19,105 nt of DNA, from positions 1 through 19,105 of the forward strand of contig JBIIDH010000071.1 of NCBI GenBank assembly GCA_044238435.1, in the 5' to 3' direction. Shown here piece by piece: positions 6,610-13,311 of this stretch. This stretch comes from VFMC01 sp044238435 (lineage in GTDB: Bacteria; Actinomycetota; Acidimicrobiia; Acidimicrobiales; Ilumatobacteraceae). Below the pieces are notes generated by a model, which worked only from the letters and a program-made list of their open reading frames with translations, did not search any database and was not told the DNA's origin. The position numbers were made by a program, and so were the translations under genes. Each line of letters opens with the position of its first letter. Position 1 is the first letter of the stretch.

Positions 6610-8922
6610 TCACCAGCCCCCGGTGCGCCATCCGGTGTATCGGTCCTCGGGTGCCGGCGACCCCGCTTCGGCTTCTTCGCTCGGGGGATCCGCCAGGTTG
6701 ATCGACCCGACGGCCAGGTCGCGAGTGGTCGACTCGAGCAGATGGCGACGTCCGGCGATCTCGACAGCAGCACTGTCGAGCGAAGCCCGGAGCTCGCCAA
6801 CGGATGCACCGGGGCGGTCGTGGAGCGTTTCGGCGAGCAGGCCGCTGACCGCCGGAGCGGCATACGAGGTGCCCGTGCGCAGTACCACCTCGCCACTGCC
6901 GACCACGGTGGCGACGCTCACGCCCGGCGCAAAGAACGACGCCACCTCGCCGTCGCTCGAGAACGGTGCGGGATCCTTGCCACCGAGGCCTGCGCCGACG
7001 GTGATCACGTTGTCGTAGGCCTTGGCGAACGAGGCGGGCCAGGCAGGTGTGAGTGTGAGGTTGCGACTGTCGTTGCCGGAACCGGTCACGATCATCACCC
7101 CGGCACGCTCGGCGCGGGCCACGGCCGCTTCGAGCACGAGGACGCTGCTTCGTGGCACACCCGGCTGGGTGATGAGAGAGATGTTCACGATGTCGGCGCC
7201 GTTGTCGACCGCGTAGTCGATGCCTGCAGCGACAGCCGACATGGCGACGTTGCCGTTCGCGCGGCTCACCTTGACGGGCATGACCGTGGCGCCGGGGGCG
7301 ACACCGGCGATGCCGTAGCCGTCGCGAGTCGCGGCGACGATCGAGGCCACCTCGTTACCGTGGTCGCGGCCAGGATCGCGGCGTTCGGGAGAGGTGTCGG
7401 CGTCGTGGCGCCCGAAGTCCCAGCCGCGACAGTCGTCGATGAAGCCGTTCCGGTCGTCGTCATTGCCGTTGAAGCAGTCCTCGTCGATGTTGCTCCACCA
7501 CTGTTGGGCGAGTTCGGGATTGTCGAGGTCGAAGCCGGAGTCGATCACGGCCACCACGACCGGCGACGAGTCGGGAGCGCGGTCCGGGGCCGGTGCTGCG
7601 GGCCGCCATGGTGCGACAGACCCGTCGCCGGACCTCGGCCGCGCTGCCTCGGTTCCTGCGTAGCCCAACAGCAAGTCGGGATCGACCCGGTCGACCCCGG
7701 GTAGGCCGTCGAGACCCGGCGAGTCACTGTCGGAGACCACCTCGAGCAGTCCGGGTCCGACGCGCACGACGCTGAGCACGCCGGGCATCTGCTCGAGCTG
7801 CGCGATCAACGCATCCTCCGACACGGCGTCATCGACGGTGACTGCGGCAGCCGAAGGGGGCGGTGCTGCGCCGGGCTGCACGGTTCCGTCGTCGAGCACG
7901 CCGCTGTCGATGAGGCGTTGCGGTGTGTTCACGTAGCGGTGGTTCGGTTCGCCGATCACCCCGTTGCGGTCGATGACGACGAACGGGCTGACGGCTGGGT
8001 CGGCGAACGACTGGATGAGCGACTGCTCAGCCGGAGTCGGCACACCGAGGGAGAGCGCCTGGCCGGGAACGTCGACCACGTCGATGGATCCGTCGCGCCG
8101 CTGCACCTCACGGGTGCCCGCAGGAGTCACCGACTCGGCGGGCGTGGTGGGAAGCGGCGCGGGTGTCGTCGACGGCACGGTGCCCGGCACAGCAGCGGCT
8201 GCTGCGGCCACCGTGTCGGCGCTGACCACGAAGTGGCCGAGGTCGTCGCCCCAGTCGATGCGGCTGGGACCGTCGACCGGCACGCCGGGTCCATCCTGCT
8301 GGTCGGGGTCGCCGAGCAGCCCCTGGTTCGACCACATGCGTTCGCTACCGGTGCGATCGACCGGGCCCTGGTTCGCAGCCTGGCTGTCACCTCGCCGTCC
8401 GGTGGCACCGTTGAGCGCTTGGCCGTAGAGGCTGACCCTGCTGCCGTCGCCAGGGGCGCCGCCGTCCTGCATCGTCGGAGTCGCAGCTTCCTCGGACGAG
8501 GTGAGCTGGCGGACGACGAACTCGAGGTTGCCGCGCAGGCTCCAGCCGAGCATGCCGACGAGCAGGACGGACAACACCCAGATGGCGACACCGAGGGCGC
8601 GATCGTTGTCGCTGCGCAACGCGGCGGGGACGCGCAGGTTGGGGATGACGATCGTCAGTCGGCGCGTCGATGCTTCTTCGGTTTGGCGCGGAGCAGGACT
8701 GGATGACGCGGCGGTATCCAGGGTGGCGATCGTCGTGGCTGCCGCCTCGCGGGTCTGTTTGACGACATCGCGGAATAGGAGGGGGTCGAACCCCTCGTCG
8801 TTTCGAATGATCACCACCTCGTCGAGTGACGCCACCTGGTCCGCTCCCGGTCGTTCTGCCACGCTGCGTGGCGACATGTCGTCGTCGAGACCGTCCGGTA
8901 GATGTGTCCTTGACGCCACCAT
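6610..8922 (-). CDS. Membrane-anchored subtilisin-like serine protease (peptidase S8)
   Basis: The protein has 770 residues from the ATG at 8922. Residues 1-108 are a hydrophilic, probably cytosolic region, about 109-128 a single membrane helix, then a Pro/Ser/Thr-rich linker outside. The S8 domain carries Asp461 (VIDSGFD), His521 (DHGNEVAS), oxyanion Asn617 (GSGND) and nucleophile Ser686 (GTSYAAP). An acidic NGNDDDRNGFIDDC loop before WDFG looks like a calcium site, common in this subgroup. Just before the catalytic domain, LIAQLEQMPGVLSVVRVG and LDGLPGVDRVDPD resemble an I9-type propeptide that would block the active site until cut. The substrate is unknown. The frame stays open far upstream, but only as antisense to the flavin oxidoreductase gene, so the start is placed in the divergent gap. 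GTG 8961 and ATG 8877 are alternatives, and none has a clear ribosome site. Confidence 0.92.
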   Translation of the reverse strand: MVASRTHLPDGLDDDMSPRSVAERPGADQVASLDEVVIIRNDEGFDPLLFRDVVKQTREAAATTIATLDTAASSSPAPRQTEEASTRRLTIVIPNLRVPAALRSDNDRALGVAIWVLSVLLVGMLGWSLRGNLEFVVRQLTSSEEAATPTMQDGGAPGDGSRVSLYGQALNGATGRRGDSQAANQGPVDRTGSERMWSNQGLLGDPDQQDGPGVPVDGPSRIDWGDDLGHFVVSADTVAAAAAAVPGTVPSTTPAPLPTTPAESVTPAGTREVQRRDGSIDVVDVPGQALSLGVPTPAEQSLIQSFADPAVSPFVVIDRNGVIGEPNHRYVNTPQRLIDSGVLDDGTVQPGAAPPPSAAAVTVDDAVSEDALIAQLEQMPGVLSVVRVGPGLLEVVSDSDSPGLDGLPGVDRVDPDLLLGYAGTEAARPRSGDGSVAPWRPAAPAPDRAPDSSPVVVAVIDSGFDLDNPELAQQWWSNIDEDCFNGNDDDRNGFIDDCRGWDFGRHDADTSPERRDPGRDHGNEVASIVAATRDGYGIAGVAPGATVMPVKVSRANGNVAMSAVAAGIDYAVDNGADIVNISLITQPGVPRSSVLVLEAAVARAERAGVMIVTGSGNDSRNLTLTPAWPASFAKAYDNVITVGAGLGGKDPAPFSSDGEVASFFAPGVSVATVVGSGEVVLRTGTSYAAPAVSGLLAETLHDRPGASVGELRASLDSAAVEIAGRRHLLESTTRDLAVGSINLADPPSEEAEAGSPAPEDRYTGWRTGGW

Positions 8923-8991
8923 GACGAAGGGTGGACGGTGAGCCAGGCAGGGGATCACTCCATCACCCGCGGGGGATGCGGGCGGTCTTGC

Positions 8992-8997
8992 TACGGT
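8992..8997 (+). promoter_or_regulatory. -10 element TACGGT of the LLM oxidoreductase gene (leaderless)
   Basis: TACGGT ends 6 nt before the ATG at 9004. No Shine-Dalgarno fits in those 6 nt, so a leaderless message is likely. It lies in the divergent gap between the subtilase and oxidoreductase genes. On the other strand the shared TA reads TAGCAA, a poor -10. Confidence 0.5.
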
Positions 8998-9003
8998 CGC
9001 GGC

Positions 9004-9861
9004 ATGGACATCGGCCTCGTCATCTTCCCCACCGACAAGGGCATTCAGCCCGTCGAGCTGGCCCGTGAGGCCGAGGCGAGGGGCTTCCGCTCGCTCTGGT
9101 TCCCCGAGCACTCGCACATCCCGGTGTCGCGCCGCACCCCCTGGGGTGGCCGCGAGGGCGCGCCGCCGCTGCCCGAGGAGTACTGGCGCACGCACGACCA
9201 GTTCTTGGCCCTGGCTGCAGCCGCGGCGGTGACCACCACGATCAAGCTGGCCACCGGAATCACTCTGGTGGCCCAGCGCGACCCGCTGTGGCTGGCCAAA
9301 GAGGTGGCCACCATCGACCAGTTGTCGAACGGCCGTTTCCTGTTCGGTGTGGGCTACGGCTGGAACCACGAGGAGATGGAGAGCCACGGCGTCGACATCG
9401 GCCGCCGCCGCAAGGTGGTGCGCGAGAAGATCCTCGCCTGCAAAGAACTGTGGACCAGCGACGAGGCCAGCTTCTCCGGTGAGTACGTGAACTTCGAGGC
9501 ATCGTGGGCGTGGCCGAAGCCGGTGCAGCAGCCCCATCCGCCGATCGTGGTGGGCGCGTCGCCCACCGACCTGCACTTCCGCCACATCGTCGAGTACGGC
9601 GACGCGTGGATGCCCATCGAGGGTCGATACGCCATCGTCGACCAGTGGCAGCGTCTGCAGACCTTTGCCGCCGACCATGGCCGCGACCCGGCCACCCTGC
9701 AGCTGGGTGTGTTCGGGCCCAAGCCAACCAGCGAGCACCTCGCCGAGCTGCGCGACGCGGGCACCTCGTTCGTGGCCCTCGGCCTGCCGGCGCTCGATCG
9801 CGACGGCGCACTGGCGGCGATGGACCGCTACGCCCCGCTGGTGGCCGAGTTCAACACCTGA
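9004..9861 (+). CDS. LLM-class F420-dependent oxidoreductase
   Basis: This is a 285-residue luciferase-like TIM-barrel protein. The N-terminus (MDIGLVIFPTDKG, then AREAEARGFRSLWFPEHSHIP) and the block LATGITLVAQRDPLWLAKEVATIDQLSNGRFLFGVGYGWN are typical of the actinobacterial F420-using group (the family modelled as TIGR03619). PKPVQQPHPPIVVGAS completes the pattern. Such enzymes bind deazaflavin F420 and transfer hydride to or from varied organic substrates; the substrate here is unknown. ATG 9004 is preferred over an in-frame GTG at 8938 because homologues start at this Met and a TACGGT -10 ends 6 nt before it. It is divergent from the subtilase gene and convergent with the Rieske gene, so it is probably monocistronic. 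Confidence 0.93.
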   Translation: MDIGLVIFPTDKGIQPVELAREAEARGFRSLWFPEHSHIPVSRRTPWGGREGAPPLPEEYWRTHDQFLALAAAAAVTTTIKLATGITLVAQRDPLWLAKEVATIDQLSNGRFLFGVGYGWNHEEMESHGVDIGRRRKVVREKILACKELWTSDEASFSGEYVNFEASWAWPKPVQQPHPPIVVGASPTDLHFRHIVEYGDAWMPIEGRYAIVDQWQRLQTFAADHGRDPATLQLGVFGPKPTSEHLAELRDAGTSFVALGLPALDRDGALAAMDRYAPLVAEFNT

Positions 9862-9862
9862 A

Positions 9863-9872
9863 CCGGGCCCGG
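9863..9872. terminator. Short GC palindrome between convergent genes
   Basis: CCGGGCCCGG is a perfect 10-nt palindrome in the 21-nt gap between the convergent LLM and Rieske stops. It may contribute to termination from both sides. It is short, has no T-run, and could be chance in this base composition. Confidence 0.2.
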
Positions 9873-9882
9873 CATCGGGGCG

Positions 9883-11319
9883 TCAGCCCTCGGCGACGAG
9901 GAACGGCTCGGCCTCGGCACGTGGGCGACCGTCGGCGGCGAGGCCCTCGACGATGTACCGGTCGATGAGCCGATGGAACAGGCGCAGGCGCGCCTCCTGG
10001 TAGTTGCCGAAGCTGACGGTGCGTTTGCCGCTGCTCTTCAACCCGGCCTGCACCTTGGGCAGGTTGGCCATGTCTTGCTCGAACACGGCGGCGAGACCGC
10101 CCATCCCCGGTGCCTCGCTCCACGACTGCTCGAGCGTGAGCACGGTGGTGCTGGCGGGTGCCGGCCGAACCCCGTCGGCAGGCACCGGGGCCATGCGGAT
10201 GACGTCCATGAAGCACGTGTCGGGCGTGCGGCCCGGGCGCCAGCGGTAGACCAGCGGCTGGCCGACGCCCGCCCACGGCGCGAAGGCCGGGAACATGTTG
10301 TAGAGGATGGCGTCGAGCATCTCGGTGTCGGACACCTGTGACAGGTCGGCGCCGTACACACCCGACAGGCGGTCGCGGAAGATGCCCGCCACCACACTGC
10401 GCGCCGACTCGCCCTCACCGATCTCGGGTGCGGTGGCACCCTTCGAGCGGGCCGAGAACGCCAGGTAGGCGGCGGCCACCTGCTCTTCACTCAGCGGATC
10501 GGACAGGTGCGGGCTCTGCTCGGCGAAGGCGTTGACGAACCGGGTGACATGCGGGTCGTCGGGCCAGATGGAGTACTCGCTGTTCGCATCGGCCGAGAAC
10601 TCGACGATCTGCGGATGGGTGGCGATGACGTGGTACGCCTCGGCGAAGGCCTCCATCACCACCTTCCAGTTGGCCGGAACTTCCTTCACGGCGTGGAACG
10701 CCACGTAGCGTTGCTCGAAGTCGAACTGCGGGAAGTGCTCGACGAGGACCCGGGCGTAGCGCTCGAACGGTTCGGCGGCCGGATCGAGGTTCACCATCAC
10801 GAAGCCCTGCCACACGGCCACCTGCGCCTCAGGCAGATTGCGGCGGGCCGGGTCGCCCGCCACGTGCGGGAAGTCCCACTCGCACGGCAGGTCGGCGAGG
10901 TTGCCGTCGATGTCCCACGTCCAGGCGTGGAACGGGCAGCGGAACGACGCCACCCGGCCGTCGTCGGTGCGCAACTTGGTGCCGCGGTGCAGACAGGCGT
11001 TGTGGAACGCACGGATCTGCCCGTCGGAGCCGCAGGTGACCAGCAGCGACTCGTCGCCCACGTCGTACACCACGTGGCTGCCCGGCTTTGGCAGTTCGTC
11101 GACGTGGCAGGCCATCTGCCAGGTGCGCCGCCACACGTAGTCGTGCTCGAGCGCAGCGAACGCCGGCGAGGTGTAGCGACTCTTCGCCACATCGGCCGAG
11201 CCCTGGTACTGGTACGACGTGCTGCGGAGCGCCACCGGTACGTCGGCGGTGTCGCGAGCGACGAGTTCCTGGTAGCTGGGGCCGGCGCTGCGGGCTTCCC
11301 CCGGGTTGGTCGCGGTCAT
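9883..11319 (-). CDS. Rieske non-heme iron oxygenase, catalytic (alpha) subunit
   Basis: This is a 478-residue aromatic-ring-hydroxylating-type oxygenase. The Rieske 2Fe-2S motif is CLHRG (Cys109, His111) and CPFHAW (Cys128, His131). The mononuclear iron site shows His230 and His235 in EAYHVIATH; Asp416 in FEQDMANLPKVQAGL is the likely third ligand. The residue bridging the two metal centres is Glu227 rather than the Asp of naphthalene dioxygenase; Glu at this place is known in carnitine/betaine-type Rieske oxygenases. The enzyme needs a reductase partner, and none is in the window. TACCGT ends 7 nt before the ATG at 11319, supporting a leaderless start and its own promoter. The upstream same-strand gene is a phytanoyl-CoA-dioxygenase-like enzyme 86 nt away, so substrates could be linked, but that is inference. 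Confidence 0.95.
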   Translation of the reverse strand: MTATNPGEARSAGPSYQELVARDTADVPVALRSTSYQYQGSADVAKSRYTSPAFAALEHDYVWRRTWQMACHVDELPKPGSHVVYDVGDESLLVTCGSDGQIRAFHNACLHRGTKLRTDDGRVASFRCPFHAWTWDIDGNLADLPCEWDFPHVAGDPARRNLPEAQVAVWQGFVMVNLDPAAEPFERYARVLVEHFPQFDFEQRYVAFHAVKEVPANWKVVMEAFAEAYHVIATHPQIVEFSADANSEYSIWPDDPHVTRFVNAFAEQSPHLSDPLSEEQVAAAYLAFSARSKGATAPEIGEGESARSVVAGIFRDRLSGVYGADLSQVSDTEMLDAILYNMFPAFAPWAGVGQPLVYRWRPGRTPDTCFMDVIRMAPVPADGVRPAPASTTVLTLEQSWSEAPGMGGLAAVFEQDMANLPKVQAGLKSSGKRTVSFGNYQEARLRLFHRLIDRYIVEGLAADGRPRAEAEPFLVAEG

Positions 11320-11326
11320 GGCTGCG

Positions 11327-11332
11327 ACGGTA
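11327..11332 (-). promoter_or_regulatory. -10 element TACCGT of the Rieske oxygenase gene (leaderless)
   Basis: On the minus strand TACCGT ends 7 nt before the ATG at 11319. It suggests that the Rieske gene is transcribed separately from the upstream dioxygenase gene. Confidence 0.5.
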
Positions 11333-11378
11333 CCGCGCCGCGGATGCCGTCGTCGGAGCGGGCGGGTGCTTCGGCCGC

Positions 11379-11418
11379 CAGTCGTCGCCGCTCAGTCGTC
11401 GCCGCTCAGTCGTCGCCC
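11379..11418. repeat. 14-bp tandem repeat spanning the end of the PhyH-like gene
   Basis: The unit CAGTCGTCGCCGCT occurs at 11379-11392 and 11393-11406, followed by a third partial copy at 11407-11418. On the minus strand it is a repetition of the last codons and stop (GGC GAC GAC TGA), so copies of the stop region lie just after the true stop at 11406-11408. It looks like a local slippage duplication. Confidence 0.85.
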
Positions 11419-12236
11419 GTCACGGCCATGCCGTCGCGCAGCACCGAGAACTGACGGGTGGGATCGTCCTGACGGATGCGCGTGCCCGTGGCGGTGTCGA
11501 TGGCCTCGGCGCCGTCGGGTGCGTACTGGAGGATGTAGCTCTTGCGCACGGCGTCGGTGCGGTTGGGGCCGGTGCGGTGCGGGGTGAGCGACGAGAACAC
11601 CACCACGCTGCCTGCCGGTGCTTCCACCGGCACGGCGCCCGTGCCATCGCTGAGGCACTGGAAGCCCACCGGGGTCGCCTCGTGGACGAGCGTGCCGCCG
11701 CGGTGCAGACCCGGCAGGATCCAGGGGCAGCCGTTGTCGACCGTTGCATCGACCAGCGGCACCCAGCAGGTGAGGTACTGCTGTGGCTCGACGAAGGTGT
11801 ACCCGTTGTCCTGGTGCCAGGGGAATTCGCGGGTCGGCTCGGGCTTCTTGTACACCGCCTGGTCCCAGTACAGCCGCACGTCGGGGCCGACCAGGTCGTG
11901 GCAGATGCCCGCCAGCGCAGGGTGACGGGCGAAGCGCCGAGCCGGCTCGCAGCGAGCCGCGAGGAAGATGGTGAAGGTGATCTCGTCGCGCGTCGCCACC
12001 TCCATGCGGGTGCCGTCGATGTCGCGTCCGAAGGTGGGTGAGAACACCTCCAGCTGATCGATCGCTTCGCGTACCTCGGCGATGAGGTCGGCCTCGATGA
12101 CGTCGGGCACGAGTACGAAGCCCTGCTCGTCGAATTGGCGCACCTGCTCGGCAGTGAGCAGACGCGGAGTGCGGGTGATGGGTTCCCAGACGAAATCGAC
12201 GTTCGCCGGGTGGGGGCGGGGCTCGATGATGGTCAT
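11406..12236 (-). CDS. Phytanoyl-CoA dioxygenase (PhyH) family Fe(II)/2-oxoglutarate oxygenase
   Basis: The protein has 276 residues. The metal triad of the double-stranded beta-helix is His141 and Asp143 (WHQDNGYT) with His220 (TPHRTGPN); Arg231, eleven residues after His220, is placed to bind the 2-oxoglutarate carboxylate. The stretch CWVPLVDATVDNGCPWILPGLH between the first and last ligands is typical of the PhyH family. Bacterial members hydroxylate diverse small molecules and natural-product intermediates, so a role in phytanic acid breakdown should not be assumed. Its ATG overlaps the stop of the upstream LigD-type gene (ATGA, 12233-12236), which indicates co-transcription and coupled translation. 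The C-terminus ends in a 14-bp tandem repeat. Confidence 0.93.
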   Translation of the reverse strand: MTIIEPRPHPANVDFVWEPITRTPRLLTAEQVRQFDEQGFVLVPDVIEADLIAEVREAIDQLEVFSPTFGRDIDGTRMEVATRDEITFTIFLAARCEPARRFARHPALAGICHDLVGPDVRLYWDQAVYKKPEPTREFPWHQDNGYTFVEPQQYLTCWVPLVDATVDNGCPWILPGLHRGGTLVHEATPVGFQCLSDGTGAVPVEAPAGSVVVFSSLTPHRTGPNRTDAVRKSYILQYAPDGAEAIDTATGTRIRQDDPTRQFSVLRDGMAVTGDD

Positions 12237-13273
12237 GGCTGCTCCGGCGGGGTGGAGGTGGTCGGTTCGGACTGCTTGCGGGCTCGGCTCGGCGCCACCC
12301 GGGTGGCCTCACCGGGCATCTTCGGATACTCAGGTGGCCAGGGCGCGTCGGGCAGGCCGGCGTCGCGGTCGCGGCGGGCCAGGGCCAGCAGCGGCTCGAG
12401 CGATTGCGGGTGGAGGTCGATGTCGCGCCAGGGGTCGCCGTCGGCAGCCAGGCGGGCGGGCACGGTGTGCACGGTGAGCTCGTCGGGCACGATGCGCTCG
12501 AGTTCCTCCCAGGGGAACCCGCACGACACCGGAGCCATCTCGCGAGCCCGTACCGACCACGGCGCGAACACCGTCTTGTGCGGTGCGTTCTGGTTGAAGT
12601 CGACGAAGATGCGCGCGCCACGTTCCTCTTTCCACCATGCCGCGGTGATGAGGTCGGGCCTGCGCCGTTCGAGTTCACGGGCCACCGCCACCGCAGCAGC
12701 ACGCACGGAGAGGCTGTTCCACAGCGGGGCGAGCCGCACGTACACGTGCAGGCCACGGCTGCCGGTGGTCTTGATGTACGACCGCACCTGGTGTTCGTCG
12801 AGCAATCGCTTCGTCTCGGCGGCGGCCTCGCGGGCCATGGCAAACGTGGTGCCGGGCCCGGGGTCGAGGTCGATGCGCAACTCGTCGGTGTGCTCCGGGT
12901 CGGCGGCTCGCACCGGCCACGAGTGGAACCCGATGCAGCCCAGGTTCACCGCCCACACGAGATGCGCGATGTCGGCGATGACGAGTGCGTTCGACGGCGT
13001 GCCGTAGGGCGTGCGCATGACGGTGGTGGTGAGCCACTCGGGCGCACCGGAGGGGATGCGCTTCTGGAAGAACGACTTGCCACTGGCGCCATCGGGGAAA
13101 CGCTGCAGCATCACCGGCCGGTCGCGCATGGCGCGCATCACCGTGGACTCGACGGCCAGGTAGTACTCGACCAGGCCGAGCTTGGTCACCCCCACCGCCG
13201 GGAAGAACGGCTTGTCGGGGTTGCTGATCGCAACGGGTCGGCCGGCCAGCTCCAGCACCACTGGCTCGCTCAT
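12233..13273 (-). CDS. ligD: LigD-type DNA polymerase (primase-polymerase) domain protein
   Basis: This 346-residue protein is an archaeo-eukaryotic primase-type polymerase domain, like the polymerase module of LigD in bacterial non-homologous end joining. Visible motifs are Asp135-Leu-Asp137 in IDLDPGPGT (metal ligands), GSRGLHVYV with His176 (motif II), and Asp225 in FVDFNQN (third metal ligand). PGxP-like and FHSWP elements also fit. The ligase and phosphoesterase domains of a full LigD are absent, and no Ku gene is in the window, so this is a stand-alone form. Its C-terminal 40 residues are Pro/Ser/Thr-rich and probably disordered. GAGG sits 4 nt before the ATG. A TAGCGT -10 at 13299-13294 implies a short leader. 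It starts the unit that continues into the PhyH-like gene. Confidence 0.93.
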   Translation of the reverse strand: MSEPVVLELAGRPVAISNPDKPFFPAVGVTKLGLVEYYLAVESTVMRAMRDRPVMLQRFPDGASGKSFFQKRIPSGAPEWLTTTVMRTPYGTPSNALVIADIAHLVWAVNLGCIGFHSWPVRAADPEHTDELRIDLDPGPGTTFAMAREAAAETKRLLDEHQVRSYIKTTGSRGLHVYVRLAPLWNSLSVRAAAVAVARELERRRPDLITAAWWKEERGARIFVDFNQNAPHKTVFAPWSVRAREMAPVSCGFPWEELERIVPDELTVHTVPARLAADGDPWRDIDLHPQSLEPLLALARRDRDAGLPDAPWPPEYPKMPGEATRVAPSRARKQSEPTTSTPPEQP

Positions 13274-13293
13274 GGCGCCTCACCCATGACCGC

Positions 13294-13303
13294 ACGCTAC
13301 CGT
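13294..13303. promoter_or_regulatory. Symmetric bidirectional promoter core between ligD-like and carboxylase genes
   Basis: The decamer ACGCTACCGT reads TACCGT on the plus strand (13298-13303, 8 nt before ATG 13312) and TAGCGT on the minus strand (13299-13294, 20 nt before ATG 13273). The two hexamers share the TA at 13298-13299. The minus message would carry a short leader with GAGG; the plus message would be nearly leaderless. Confidence 0.5.
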
Positions 13304-13311
13304 CGCGGGCC

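Noticed and set aside
5234..7018. 594-codon plus-strand open frame
   Set aside because: It is antisense to prfC and the end of the subtilase gene, and its His/Arg/Gly/Val-rich composition is typical of an antisense shadow.
8923..9738. Upstream extension of the subtilase open frame to about 1042 residues
   Set aside because: The extra part is exactly antisense to the well-supported LLM oxidoreductase gene and shows no domain; GC-rich DNA keeps antisense frames open.
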